A stretch of 64,000 nucleotides of DNA from an uncultured Collinsella sp. (GCA_900538305.1 UPXY01000003.1:1-64000), one strand, 5' to 3'. Counted from the first letter of the stretch, positions 1 to 9,023 are shown. The notes: a model not told the origin generated them from the letters alone. Program-made: numbers and translations.

Positions 1-269
1 GGTCTCAGCATCCTTCGTGAGCGAAGCGAATCGGATGCTGAGACCAAGACGGCGCCACGGAAGCGGTCTAGCACTATAAGAATGCATGGTGTTTCTTTGT
101 TGAAATGAGAGTAGTGGTTCTTACTGGTTACTGGGTTGAAGCATACCTGGGGGGATGTTTTCGCAGCTTCCTGGAAAACTGGCAGCTGTGTTTTAGATTG
201 TGGCAAGGTTCGTGCGAGAGGGTTGTTGGGAATCTGCAAAGTCGGCGCGGTAGCATTTCGGTATCAAGC

Positions 270-298
270 TTGACGGCGAACAGCTGTTCGCGTATTAT
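270..298 (+). promoter_or_regulatory. recA promoter, sigma-70 type
   Basis: A TTGACG -35 box (270-275) is followed by a 17-base spacer and a TATTAT -10 box (293-298). Transcription should start near 305, giving a leader of about 20 bases before the recA ATG at 327. The spacer is occupied by a LexA operator, so repressor binding would block RNA polymerase directly. Confidence 0.8.
277..290. promoter_or_regulatory. LexA operator (SOS box) of recA
   Basis: CGAACAGCTGTTCG is a perfect 14-base palindrome matching the Gram-positive and actinobacterial SOS box GAAC-N4-GTTC. It lies between the -35 and -10 boxes of the recA promoter. The cognate repressor gene lexA is in this window at 9878-10516. 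Confidence 0.9.
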
Positions 299-326
299 GC
301 ATATGGCAACCTAAGAGGAGGATTCC

Positions 327-1433
327 ATGGCTAAGAGTTCCGGCCCGGTCAAGACCATTCACGAGCGCACCTTTGGTGAGGAGCGCGATAAGATGATCGA
401 GGCTACCAAGGCCGAGATCGAGAAGAAGTTTGGCAGCGGTTCCATCATGCGTTTCGGTGATGGCGGTCCGGAGATGGAGATCGAGGCGATCCCAACCGGC
501 GCGCTCTCGCTCGATGCTGCACTCGGTATCGGTGGCGTTCCTCGCGGGCGCATCATTGAGATCTACGGCCCCGAATCTTCCGGAAAGACGACCCTTTCGT
601 TGGAGATCCTTGCCGAGGCGCAAGCCGCCGGCGGTATTGTCGCGTTCATCGATGCGGAACACGCGCTCGATCCCGCTTATGCGGCGCGCATCGGTGTCGA
701 TATCGATGAGGTGCTCATCTCGCAACCCGATACCGGCGAGCAAGCGCTCGAGATCTGCGACATGCTTGTCCGCTCCGGCGCCATCGACGCCGTGGTCATC
801 GACTCCGTAGCCGCGCTCGTTCCCCGTGCCGAGATCGAGGGAGAGATCGGCGATTCGTCGGTCGGTCTGCAGGCGCGTCTCATGAGCCAGGCGTTGCGCA
901 AACTTGCCGGCTCCCTCTCGAAATCCAATACGACGTGCATCTTCATCAACCAGCTGCGCGAGAAGATCGGCGTCATGTTCGGCAACCCCGAGACCACCAC
1001 GGGCGGCCGTGCGCTCAAGTTCTTCTCATCGGTGCGCATCGAGATTCGTCGCATCGAGAGCATCAAGGTTAAAGACGACATCGTTGGCAACCGGGTGCGG
1101 TGCAAGGTCGTCAAGAACAAGGTTGCCGCTCCCTTCAAAACGGCGGAGTTCGACATCATGTACGGCACCGGCATCTCGAAAGAGGGCTCAATCCTCGACA
1201 TGGGCGTCGACTACGGCGTTGTGAAGAAATCGGGTGCTTGGTACACCTACGATTCAGAGCGCCTCGGTCAAGGCCGCGAGGCCGCCAAAGACTTCCTCAA
1301 GATGCATCCCGACTTAAGCGACGAGATCGAGCATCGCGTGCGCGTCGCCTGCGGTCTCGATTTCTCCGATGAACCCACCGGGGATGCGATTATCGAGGAT
1401 GAGGTCGACTCAACGGCGGCGTCTGCAAAGTAG
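327..1433 (+). CDS. recA: Recombinase RecA
   Basis: RecA forms ATP-dependent filaments on single-stranded DNA, catalyses strand exchange and triggers LexA self-cleavage. The 368-residue protein carries the Walker A motif GPESSGKTT at residues 81-89, about 15 residues later than in E. coli, so the N terminus has a short extension (MAKSSGPVKTIHERTFG). The acidic C-terminal tail (EDEVDS) is typical. An AGAGGAGG ribosome binding site precedes the ATG at good spacing. recX follows 20 bases later, the usual arrangement. Expression should be SOS-inducible through the operator in its promoter. Confidence 0.98.
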   Translation: MAKSSGPVKTIHERTFGEERDKMIEATKAEIEKKFGSGSIMRFGDGGPEMEIEAIPTGALSLDAALGIGGVPRGRIIEIYGPESSGKTTLSLEILAEAQAAGGIVAFIDAEHALDPAYAARIGVDIDEVLISQPDTGEQALEICDMLVRSGAIDAVVIDSVAALVPRAEIEGEIGDSSVGLQARLMSQALRKLAGSLSKSNTTCIFINQLREKIGVMFGNPETTTGGRALKFFSSVRIEIRRIESIKVKDDIVGNRVRCKVVKNKVAAPFKTAEFDIMYGTGISKEGSILDMGVDYGVVKKSGAWYTYDSERLGQGREAAKDFLKMHPDLSDEIEHRVRVACGLDFSDEPTGDAIIEDEVDSTAASAK

Positions 1434-1453
1434 GACGTGCGGTCATTTAAACT

Positions 1454-2167
1454 ATGGAGCAGTCTGTTACCGCGATAGAGATTGCGTATCCAACGCGCAA
1501 GGAAGGCGCCTTCCCGTCTGCGATAGGCAGCATGCGTCCGCGCGCCCAGGTCATATTTAATCTGGAGAGAGGCGGGGGCGTCTCCGATACACGCACCCAT
1601 TGGGTTCCTCCGCGCGTCGCGCGTGCATTCGAACGCGACCTCCCCGAGCTTCCCTGCTCCTACGACCATGCGACTCAACTGCTTGATGAGCTCGAGAAGA
1701 ACCTCTGCCTCTCTGCGCTCACCGAAATGCTTGGCCGGAGGGAATATGGCACCCATGAAGCTGAGCGAAAGCTCCACCAAGCAGGATTTCGGCGAGGCGC
1801 CATCGAGCATGCCTTGAAGCGGGCGCAGGAGCTCAGATTCCTCGATGAGGAGCGATTTCTTCGCAGCTATATCGACGAGCGGATTCGGCGCGGGTGGGGG
1901 AGAATCAAGATCGAGGCCGATCTTCGCCGTCGCGGTGCGAATCCGTTTTCTTTAGAGGGCTATCCCGAAGTGTTCTTCTCGATCGAGGATGACCGTGCGC
2001 GTGCGTCCGCCTTGCTGGAGCGAAAACCCATCCCCGAGCGCAACGCGTTCGAGCGGCTCGTTAGGCACCTCATGAGCAAGGGCTTCTCCTATGCGGTTGC
2101 AGCCGATGCCGTTCGATCGCGCCTCGCCTCTGTTGAAGACGTCGACGATGCCGATGATAGCGTGTAA
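1454..2167 (+). CDS. recX: Regulatory protein RecX
   Basis: RecX binds RecA filaments and limits recombinase activity. The 237-residue product has RecX-type three-helix repeats from about residue 85 on, for example CLSALTEMLGRREYGTHEAE and the later RFLRSYIDERIRRGWGRIKI segment. It directly follows recA, which supports the call. The first 80 residues are not recognisably conserved. The ATG at 1454 lacks a clear ribosome binding site, so a start farther in (for example the methionine codon at 1532) is possible. Confidence 0.88.
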   Translation: MEQSVTAIEIAYPTRKEGAFPSAIGSMRPRAQVIFNLERGGGVSDTRTHWVPPRVARAFERDLPELPCSYDHATQLLDELEKNLCLSALTEMLGRREYGTHEAERKLHQAGFRRGAIEHALKRAQELRFLDEERFLRSYIDERIRRGWGRIKIEADLRRRGANPFSLEGYPEVFFSIEDDRARASALLERKPIPERNAFERLVRHLMSKGFSYAVAADAVRSRLASVEDVDDADDSV

Positions 2168-2203
2168 TTCCTTCGGAAACCGCTCTGCGTCCGAAGTGAG
2201 TAT

Positions 2204-2232
2204 TTGACAGCATCTTCGCAAAAACGTACGAT
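2204..2232 (+). promoter_or_regulatory. Promoter of rny
   Basis: A consensus TTGACA -35 box (2204-2209), a 17-base spacer and a TACGAT -10 box (2227-2232) lie in the recX-rny gap. The transcript would start near 2240, leaving a leader of about 145 bases before the rny ATG at 2385. Confidence 0.65.
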
Positions 2233-2384
2233 GAACTTGTCATTTGTCTTGTGATGCACACTCATCTTCGATGAGATGCCTGTGTTGATAGCATAACTTC
2301 ATATTGGGTGTTCAGACCTTGCAAATGTCGGGGGCGCTTCGCGCGCCCTGTATCATGATGATTTTTAATATTGAGGAGCCTAGC

Positions 2385-3938
2385 ATGGAGATTATTTTCG
2401 GCATCGTTGGTGGCATCTTGGTCGGTGCCATCGTTGCCGTGCTCGCCATGCGCAACGCGAAGAACGGCAGCCTCCGCGAAGCCGACTCGAAGATCGAGTC
2501 TGCTCGCCTTGAGGCGGACCAGGTGCTCGGCGATGCGCGACGCGCGGCAGAGACGCTCAAGAAGGAAGCCCTTCTTGAAGCCAAGGAAGAGATCATTCAG
2601 AACAAGCAGGCTGCCGAGGCAGAGGAGAAGCAGCGCAAGCGCGAGCTCCGTTCCCTCGAGAATCGCATCATGCAGCGCGAGGAGTCACTCGATCGCCGCA
2701 ACGACGCTCTCGATAAGCGTGAGCACCAGCTTTCAAGCCAAGCGGGTCAGGTCGAGAAGCGCGGTCGCGAGCTTGATGAGCTTATCGACCGTCAGACGAA
2801 GGAGCTTGAACGCATCTCCGAGCTTACACGCGACGATGCTCATCGTGAACTGCTCGATAAAGTGCGCGGCGAGGTTACGCACGAGGCTGCAACGATCATT
2901 CGTGATTCCGAGCAGCGCGTAAAAGCCGAATGCCAGAAGACGGCTCAGAAGATTCTCTCAACGGCGATCCAGCGCTGTGCCGCTGATCACACCGCTGAAA
3001 TCACGGTCACCTCCGTCCATATTCCCTCGGATGACCTCAAAGGCCGTATCATCGGTCGCGAGGGTCGCAATATCCGCACCTTCGAGCAGGTTTCCGGCGT
3101 CAACCTTGTGATCGACGATACACCCGAGACCGTCGTGCTTTCGAGCTTCGATCCGGTGCGCCGCGAGACGGCGCGCGTCGCGCTCGAGAACCTCATCGCC
3201 GACGGCCGTATCCATCCTGCACGCATCGAGGAGATGTACAAGAAGGCATCTGACCTCGTTCAGCAGCGCGTGCGCGAGGCCGGCGAGCAGGCAGCGTTCG
3301 ACACTGGTTTTCATGACCTGCATCCCGAGCTCGTCAAGACGCTCGGTGCCCTGCGCTACCGCACGTCGTTCGGACAGAACGTGCTCAACCATTCCATCGA
3401 GGTCGCCGAGCTTTCCGGTATCATGGCATCCGAGCTTGAGCTCGATCCGATTCCCGCCCGCCGTGCCGGTCTCCTGCATGACCTTGGTAAGGCCATCGAT
3501 CATGAGGTGGATGGCCCGCATGCGGTGATCGGTGCAGATCTGGCGCGCCGCTATGGTGAGAAGCCCGAGATCGTCCACGCCATCGAGGCGCATCACGCCG
3601 ATGTAGAGCCCAACACGGTACTCGACATGCTCGTCATGGCCGCAGACGCGGTCTCGGCATCTCGCCCGGGCGCGCGCCGTGAATCTTTCGAGAACTACGT
3701 GAAGCGTCTCGAACAGCTCGAGGGCATCGCGAATGCGCATGAAGGCGTTGAGCGTACGTTTGCCATGCAGGCCGGTCGTGAGGTGCACGTTATGGTGCAA
3801 CCCGAGAAGATTTCCGACGCCCAGGCCACGGTGCTTGCGCACGATATCGCCCGCCAGATCGAGGAGGAGATGGAATACCCCGGTCAGGTGCGTGTTGTCG
3901 TGATTCGCGAGAGCCGCGCAACGGACATCGCGAAGTAG
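2385..3938 (+). CDS. rny: Ribonuclease Y
   Basis: RNase Y is a membrane-anchored endoribonuclease that starts mRNA decay. The 517-residue protein has an N-terminal transmembrane helix (about residues 2-21), a long charged coiled coil (about 25-190), a KH RNA-binding domain with GRIIGREGRN (about 215-285) and an HD phosphohydrolase domain whose metal-binding pair is His365-Asp366. Length matches the family (about 520). The open frame could start at 2304, but the ATG at 2385 has a GAGGAG ribosome binding site and begins exactly at the membrane helix. Confidence 0.96.
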   Translation: MEIIFGIVGGILVGAIVAVLAMRNAKNGSLREADSKIESARLEADQVLGDARRAAETLKKEALLEAKEEIIQNKQAAEAEEKQRKRELRSLENRIMQREESLDRRNDALDKREHQLSSQAGQVEKRGRELDELIDRQTKELERISELTRDDAHRELLDKVRGEVTHEAATIIRDSEQRVKAECQKTAQKILSTAIQRCAADHTAEITVTSVHIPSDDLKGRIIGREGRNIRTFEQVSGVNLVIDDTPETVVLSSFDPVRRETARVALENLIADGRIHPARIEEMYKKASDLVQQRVREAGEQAAFDTGFHDLHPELVKTLGALRYRTSFGQNVLNHSIEVAELSGIMASELELDPIPARRAGLLHDLGKAIDHEVDGPHAVIGADLARRYGEKPEIVHAIEAHHADVEPNTVLDMLVMAADAVSASRPGARRESFENYVKRLEQLEGIANAHEGVERTFAMQAGREVHVMVQPEKISDAQATVLAHDIARQIEEEMEYPGQVRVVVIRESRATDIAK

Positions 3939-3947
3939 CTTTTCGCC

Positions 3948-5030
3948 ATGGCAGAGGCAAACGAACTCATTTCGTTCATTGCATCGATGACGGGCGAAGG
4001 GAACCTGCGCGTCGAGGAGAACCTCGGCGAGGGCTTCGTCCGTCTTCGCGTCGCCGAGGCTGAGCGTAGGCAGGCGAAGCACGATATCCAGCATGTTGAG
4101 GACATCGTGACTGAGATGCTACGCAACGCGCGCGACGCCCACGCGAGCGCCATGTATATCGTGACCATGAAAGAGGGGGGCGAGCGTACCCTCCTCTTTC
4201 TCGATAACGGCTGCGGTATTCCCGCCGATATGCACCAGCGCATCTTCGATGCCCGCGTGACCTCCAAGCTCGAGTCCATGAAGATGGATCGTTGGGGCGT
4301 GCATGGGCGCGGCATGGCGCTCTATTCGATTCGCGAGAACGCCGAGGATGCCCGCGTGATGGCATCTGCTCCTGGTCTCGGGTCTTCGTTTCGCGTCGTC
4401 GTCGACACGGAGCGCCTACCCGAACGCGCCGATCAGTCTACCTGGCCTGATGCCCGCCGTGATGAGAACCGCGTGTGGACGTGCGTCAAAGGCCCGCACA
4501 ACATCATCCGCACCGCCTGCGAGTTCGCCCTTGAAGAGCAGCCCGGCTGCGAGGTTTACCTTGGGAGTCCGGCAGAGATCGCGGCTACGCTCTATGCCCA
4601 CGCTTCGGGGCTTCTCGATACCCAGCAGCTCCTCTTCATCGATTCCGAAACCGCACTTCCCATCGTGTCGCGCCTCGGGTTCGCAGCCGATGCCGCCGAT
4701 TTTATGCGGATCGCCGATAGCCTCGGCATCCAGATCTCTGAGCGCACGGCGCATCGAATCCTGAGCGGCGCTATCAAGCCGGTGAGAAGCGTCTCATCGC
4801 GCTTGATGCGCAAGCGTGTCCCCGCGGATGCGCCTGCCGCCGTGGACCTTACGCGTGATCGACGCGGCCTCAAGATTGCGGCAGACGACCTCGATGCTTT
4901 CTCGCGTGCCGTCGAACGTGACTTCACCGATCTCGCCGAGCGCTATTACCTTACCCTTTCCTCTGATCCGAAAGTGCGCGTCACGCGTGATGCCATCACC
5001 GTGACGATTCCCATCCAAAACGTCGAATAG
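3948..5030 (+). CDS. GHKL-type ATPase of unknown function
   Basis: The 360-residue protein carries a Bergerat-fold ATP-binding domain of the Hsp90, gyrase, histidine kinase and MutL superfamily. The N box is EMLRNARDAH (Glu56, Asn60), the G1 box is DNGCGIP (Asp86-Pro92) and the glycine-rich lid is GVHGRGMALYSI (about 117-128). No phosphoacceptor, membrane segment or MutL dimerisation domain is visible. The C-terminal 200 residues are unfamiliar. It starts 9 bases after rny and precedes spoVS, the place ymdB holds in Bacillus subtilis. Its function and partner are unknown. A role with RNase Y or SpoVS is only suggested by position. Confidence 0.85.
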   Translation: MAEANELISFIASMTGEGNLRVEENLGEGFVRLRVAEAERRQAKHDIQHVEDIVTEMLRNARDAHASAMYIVTMKEGGERTLLFLDNGCGIPADMHQRIFDARVTSKLESMKMDRWGVHGRGMALYSIRENAEDARVMASAPGLGSSFRVVVDTERLPERADQSTWPDARRDENRVWTCVKGPHNIIRTACEFALEEQPGCEVYLGSPAEIAATLYAHASGLLDTQQLLFIDSETALPIVSRLGFAADAADFMRIADSLGIQISERTAHRILSGAIKPVRSVSSRLMRKRVPADAPAAVDLTRDRRGLKIAADDLDAFSRAVERDFTDLAERYYLTLSSDPKVRVTRDAITVTIPIQNVE

Positions 5031-5039
5031 GTTCTGGAA

Positions 5040-5067
5040 TTGCTTGCTCTACCTGCCTATATAGGGT
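5040..5067 (+). promoter_or_regulatory. Possible spoVS promoter
   Basis: TTGCTT (5040-5045) and TAGGGT (5062-5067) are separated by 16 bases in the gap before spoVS. The -10 match is weak, so this is tentative. It would give spoVS a start independent of the rny/ATPase transcript. Confidence 0.3.
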
Positions 5068-5111
5068 AAAGTCAAAGAGCTGCATTTTCGAACCATACAC
5101 GCAGGAGCATC

Positions 5112-5432
5112 ATGGAATATCTCAAAGTGTCGAGTAAATCCTCGCCCGCATCGGTTGCCGGAGCCATAGCTGGCATGGTCAAAGATGGCGTTCCCGTCAA
5201 CATGCAATGCGTCGGGGCCGGCGCTGTGAACCAGGCTATCAAGGCGATGGCCATTGCACGCGGCTTTCTCATCCCTACGGGTCTCGACATCTCTTGTTCC
5301 CCAACGTTTTCGGACATCCTTATCAACGGCGAGTCCCGCACCGCGATCCGCTTGGCCGTGCTCGTGCATGCGCTTTCCATCAATAGCGTCGATGCCCCGG
5401 ATTATCCGAATCATATGACGGCGGTGCAGTAG
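5112..5432 (+). CDS. spoVS: Stage V sporulation protein S (SpoVS)
   Basis: SpoVS is a small Alba-like protein thought to bind nucleic acid; in Bacillus it affects septation and spore coat assembly. The 106-residue product shows the family signature throughout (MEYLKVSSKSSPASVAGAIA near the start, then conserved AVNQAIKAMAIARGF). A GCAGGAGC ribosome binding site precedes the ATG. No other sporulation gene is seen here, so its role is probably in growth or division. It ends just before miaB, a neighbour also found in Bacillus. Confidence 0.95.
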   Translation: MEYLKVSSKSSPASVAGAIAGMVKDGVPVNMQCVGAGAVNQAIKAMAIARGFLIPTGLDISCSPTFSDILINGESRTAIRLAVLVHALSINSVDAPDYPNHMTAVQ

Positions 5433-5434
5433 CC

Positions 5435-6805
5435 ATGAGCCATCAGGACACGCAGTCCATCCTGGCGGGCAAGACGTACTTCATCCGGACGTTCGGCTGC
5501 CAGATGAACCTGCATGACTCCGAGCGCGTCTCGGGTCTACTTGACTCCCTCGGCTGCTTTCTCGCTGCCGATCCCGCGGATGCGGATATCGTTATCTTCA
5601 TGACCTGCTGCGTGCGCGAGGCAGCAGACCAGCGTTTGTACGGCCAGTGCTCCTCGTGCAAGAGTCTTCCCGTACCGCCATCTGGCAAGCGCGTGATCGC
5701 GGTTGGCGGCTGCATTGCTCAACGCGATGGCGAGCGCCTCCTTTCGCATATCGACAACGTTGACGTCATTTTCGGCACGCAAGCCATCGCGCATTTGGGC
5801 GAGCTCCTGGCTCAGGCCATTGAGGATGACGAGCGCCATATCGACACGGCGGAAGGCGACCTGCCTGCAGCTACGACGCTGCCCTGGCATCGAGAGCAGC
5901 CGTTCCACGCGTGGGTGCCCATCATGACAGGCTGCAACAACTTCTGCACGTACTGCATCGTTCCTTATGTGCGCGGACGCGAGAAGAGCCGTCCGTTCGA
6001 CGCCATCGTCGATGAAGTAGCGGGTCTTGTGCGCTGCGGGGTGCGTGAGGTAACGCTCCTTGGACAGAACGTCAACTCGTATGGTCGCGACGTCCATGGA
6101 GAGCCGCGCTTCGCTGAGCTGCTGCGTGCGGTGGGGGAGACCGGCATCGAGCGCATTCGATTCACGTCTTCGCATCCGAAAGATCTCTCGTTGCAGACGA
6201 TCGACGCCATGGCCGAGGTGCCGGCCGTCATGCCGCACCTGCAGCTCGCCGTGCAGTCTGGTTCGAGTCGTATCTTGAAGCTCATGAACCGCCGTTATTC
6301 GCGTGAGGATTACCTGCGGCTCGTCGACGCCGTCCGCGAGCGCATCCCAGACATCGCGCTTACCACCGATATCATCGTCGGGTTCCCAGGAGAGACCGAA
6401 GAAGATTTCGAGCAAACTCTTTCACTTGCTGAAGAGGTTGGTTACGCGCAGGCCTTCACGTTCATCTACTCACGCCGCGAGGGAACGCCTGCGGCAAAGA
6501 TCGAGGATTCCACGCCGCGCGAGATCATCCAGGAGCGCTTCGACAGGCTTGTTAAGGCCATCGAAGGCACCGCCTACGCATTCAACCAGCATGAACTTGG
6601 AGAACGGGTGCCTGTGCTCGTCGAGGGTGCTTCCAAGAAGGATGCACGCATCCTGCAGGGCAAGAGTCCGAAGAACCAGACCGTCCATGCGCCAATCCCC
6701 GAGGGCGCATCGCTCGACATGTTTGTCGGGCACATCGTTGATGTCGACGTCGATGTTGCTCGTACCTGGTATCTCTCCGGAACGGTCGCTGGCGATCCTC
6801 GATGA
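5435..6805 (+). CDS. miaB: tRNA (A37) methylthiotransferase MiaB
   Basis: MiaB adds a methylthio group to N6-isopentenyl-adenosine 37 of tRNAs reading UNN codons. The 456-residue enzyme has the N-terminal MTTase domain with cluster cysteines at about 22, 58 and 93. The radical-SAM cluster motif CNNFCTYC follows at Cys167, Cys171 and Cys174, and a C-terminal TRAM domain runs from about residue 385. It begins 2 bases after spoVS and overlaps miaA by 4 bases (ATGA), so the two modification steps are translationally coupled. Confidence 0.97.
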   Translation: MSHQDTQSILAGKTYFIRTFGCQMNLHDSERVSGLLDSLGCFLAADPADADIVIFMTCCVREAADQRLYGQCSSCKSLPVPPSGKRVIAVGGCIAQRDGERLLSHIDNVDVIFGTQAIAHLGELLAQAIEDDERHIDTAEGDLPAATTLPWHREQPFHAWVPIMTGCNNFCTYCIVPYVRGREKSRPFDAIVDEVAGLVRCGVREVTLLGQNVNSYGRDVHGEPRFAELLRAVGETGIERIRFTSSHPKDLSLQTIDAMAEVPAVMPHLQLAVQSGSSRILKLMNRRYSREDYLRLVDAVRERIPDIALTTDIIVGFPGETEEDFEQTLSLAEEVGYAQAFTFIYSRREGTPAAKIEDSTPREIIQERFDRLVKAIEGTAYAFNQHELGERVPVLVEGASKKDARILQGKSPKNQTVHAPIPEGASLDMFVGHIVDVDVDVARTWYLSGTVAGDPR

Positions 6806-7725
6806 GTGCGTCGATTGTCGCGATCGTAGGCCCCACCGCTGTCGGCAAGAGCGCCGTTGCGGATCGCGTTGCGCGAGCGCTCGCCACAGACGTCCTTTCA
6901 GTCGATGCCATGCAGGTGTACCGAGGTATGGATATCGGTACCGCGAAGACACCGGTCAACGAGCGCCTTGCGCCGCTCAGGCTTGTCGATCTGGTCGATC
7001 CTGCGGTGAACTATTCCGCCGCCCTGTTCCAGCGGGATGCGCGGTGCGAGATCGAGCGGCTACGTGCCCTGGGAAAGCCTGTTGTCCTCTGCGGCGGCAC
7101 CGGTCTGTATCTACGAGCCGCCCTCGATGAGATGGATTTTCCCGCAGGTGAGACGAAGAGCGAAGCGAGAGTACGCTATGAGCGCCTTGCCAATGAAGCG
7201 GGTTCGCATGCCTTGCATGAGCTGCTTCGCTCGCGCGATCCACGGAGTGCCAACGTCATCCATGAGCATAACGTGCGGCGCGTTATACGGGCTCTCGAGA
7301 TGCTCGACGAGGGCATCTCATATGCCGATCAAAAAGCTGCGTTCTCTGCGCCGCGTCCGTGCTATGAAGCGGCGTATTTTGGATTGACGATGGAGCGCGA
7401 ACGCCTCTACCAGCGTATCGACGATCGGGTCGACACGATGATCGCGGCAGGGCTCATCGATGAGGTTGAGCGGCTCATGGACGCCGGCGCCGCCCCTGCA
7501 CTCACAGCGCGTCAAGCGATCGGCTACAAGGAGCTCATAGCATATCTTGAGGGTACGATTGCCTTGGATGAGGCGGTTGAACTTATCAAGATGCGTTCTC
7601 GCCGCTATGCGAAGCGCCAGCTCTCCTGGTTCAGGCGCGATGGCCGCATCTCGTGGATATCCATGGATGAACTTGATGAGGACGCTGCGGCCTCCTACAT
7701 TTTGGATGCGATTGGCAGATCATGA
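6802..7725 (+). CDS. miaA: tRNA dimethylallyltransferase MiaA
   Basis: MiaA transfers dimethylallyl diphosphate to adenosine 37 of tRNA, making the substrate of MiaB. The 307-residue protein has the P-loop GPTAVGKS at residues 10-17, the SVDAMQVYRGMDIGTAKT substrate segment and a typical C-terminal RRYAKRQLSWFRRD tRNA-binding motif. It overlaps both miaB and hflX by 4 bases, so miaB, miaA and hflX form one translational unit. Confidence 0.97.
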   Translation: MSASIVAIVGPTAVGKSAVADRVARALATDVLSVDAMQVYRGMDIGTAKTPVNERLAPLRLVDLVDPAVNYSAALFQRDARCEIERLRALGKPVVLCGGTGLYLRAALDEMDFPAGETKSEARVRYERLANEAGSHALHELLRSRDPRSANVIHEHNVRRVIRALEMLDEGISYADQKAAFSAPRPCYEAAYFGLTMERERLYQRIDDRVDTMIAAGLIDEVERLMDAGAAPALTARQAIGYKELIAYLEGTIALDEAVELIKMRSRRYAKRQLSWFRRDGRISWISMDELDEDAAASYILDAIGRS

Positions 7726-9023
7726 CGCGCTTCGATTTCATTTCCACTGCTCCTTCTCCTGAACGGGCGCTGCTTGTCGGTGTCGAAATGCGTGGTGCCG
7801 CCTGGCCAGTTGAGCGATCGCTCGATGAGCTCGAGCGTCTTGCCGATACTGCAGGCGCCGTATGCGTTGCACGCGTCTCGCAGCGCTTGGAGCGCCCATA
7901 TCCCAAGACGTTCATTGGGTCGGGTAAAGTTGAAGAGATCTGCGGTCTTGTGAAGCGTCTGGATATCGATGTTGTCATTTTCGACGACGACCTTACCCCT
8001 TCGCAGCAATCGAACCTCGAACGCGCCGTTGGCGAGCCTGTCAAGATCATCGACCGCACGGCGCTCATCCTCGATATCTTCGGGCTACACGCGCAGACCC
8101 GTGAGGGTAGATTGCAAGTGCAGCTTGCGCAGCTTCAGTATCTGCTACCGCGGTTACGGGGCATGTGGAGCCATCTCGCCAAGGAGCAGACGCGCGGAGG
8201 TATCGGCAGCAGGTTCGGTCAGGGCGAGAGCCAGCTCGAGGTCGATCGTCGCCTTATCCGCAATCGCATCGCCACGGTTCGGCGTGAACTCGAGGCCGTC
8301 GACCGCAGGCGGCGTGTACAGTCGAAGGAGCGGGTCTCGTCGCCAGCGTTCCGCGTGGCTCTAGCCGGCTATACGAATGCTGGGAAATCGTCTCTGCTCA
8401 ATCGTCTTACCGGGTCGAATGTCCTCGCCCAGGATAAGCTCTTCGCCACGCTCGATCCCACGACGCGCTCCTATCGGTTGCCCGGGGGTCGACAACTGAC
8501 GCTCACCGACACCGTCGGGTTCATCCAGAAGCTCCCTCACGGGCTCGTTGACGCATTCAAATCGACGCTTACCGAGGCACGCGAGGCAGACCTTATCCTC
8601 AAGGTCGCGGATGCTTCCGATGAGAACCTCATGCGACAGCTTGATGCCGTCGATGCGGTACTTGAGGAGATCGGATCCGGTCAGACCCCTGCGGTGGTAG
8701 TGCTTAACAAGATGGATTGCGTCGACGCCTTTGGTCGTGCGGATCTGCGCCGCATCTTTCCAGCCGCTGTCTGCGTGTCGGCGCTTACCGGCGAGGGTGT
8801 CGACGCACTCGTCTCGCGTATCGCGGAAGAGGCTGCTGCAACCGACCGCATGCTCGACCTGACGATTCCCTATAGCGAGGGTTCAGCACTTAAGCTCGTG
8901 CACGATTTTGGCCAGGTCATGGTTGAGGAGTTCGAAGAGCGCGCAGTCCATATCGTCGCCAAGGTGCCTGCGCGCATCGCGGGACGATTGATGGCGTATG
9001 CGGACGACTCAATGGACGCGTGA
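7722..9023 (+). CDS. hflX: Ribosome-associated GTPase HflX
   Basis: HflX binds the 50S subunit and splits stalled or stress-inactivated ribosomes. The 433-residue protein has the HflX N-terminal domain with the glycine-rich GIGSRFGQGESQLEVDRR linker. A GTPase domain follows with G1 GYTNAGKSS (about 216-224), the G3 region DTVGFIQKLPHGLV and G4 NKMD. It overlaps miaA by 4 bases, the miaA-hflX pairing also seen in E. coli. It ends the plus-strand run; the convergent neighbour ends at 9143. Confidence 0.96.
   Translation: MTRFDFISTAPSPERALLVGVEMRGAAWPVERSLDELERLADTAGAVCVARVSQRLERPYPKTFIGSGKVEEICGLVKRLDIDVVIFDDDLTPSQQSNLERAVGEPVKIIDRTALILDIFGLHAQTREGRLQVQLAQLQYLLPRLRGMWSHLAKEQTRGGIGSRFGQGESQLEVDRRLIRNRIATVRRELEAVDRRRRVQSKERVSSPAFRVALAGYTNAGKSSLLNRLTGSNVLAQDKLFATLDPTTRSYRLPGGRQLTLTDTVGFIQKLPHGLVDAFKSTLTEAREADLILKVADASDENLMRQLDAVDAVLEEIGSGQTPAVVVLNKMDCVDAFGRADLRRIFPAAVCVSALTGEGVDALVSRIAEEAAATDRMLDLTIPYSEGSALKLVHDFGQVMVEEFEERAVHIVAKVPARIAGRLMAYADDSMDA

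Larger units (their letters stand above)
1..326. other. Upstream region of recA: edge hairpin plus SOS promoter
   Basis: This 326-base stretch has no convincing gene. It begins with a perfect 13-bp inverted repeat (1-13 with 33-45) whose 19-base loop holds a smaller TTCG/CGAA stem. Neither side shows a T-tract within the window, so I cannot call it a terminator. A short open frame at 105-314 overlaps the recA promoter and looks like chance. The recA promoter and LexA operator are at 270-298. Confidence 0.6.

Noticed and set aside
105..314. A 69-residue open frame upstream of recA
   Set aside because: It covers the recA promoter and SOS box, has no ribosome binding site and no recognisable composition.
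5112..5432. Evidence of endospore formation from SpoVS
   Set aside because: No other sporulation gene is present, and SpoVS is known from non-sporulating bacteria.
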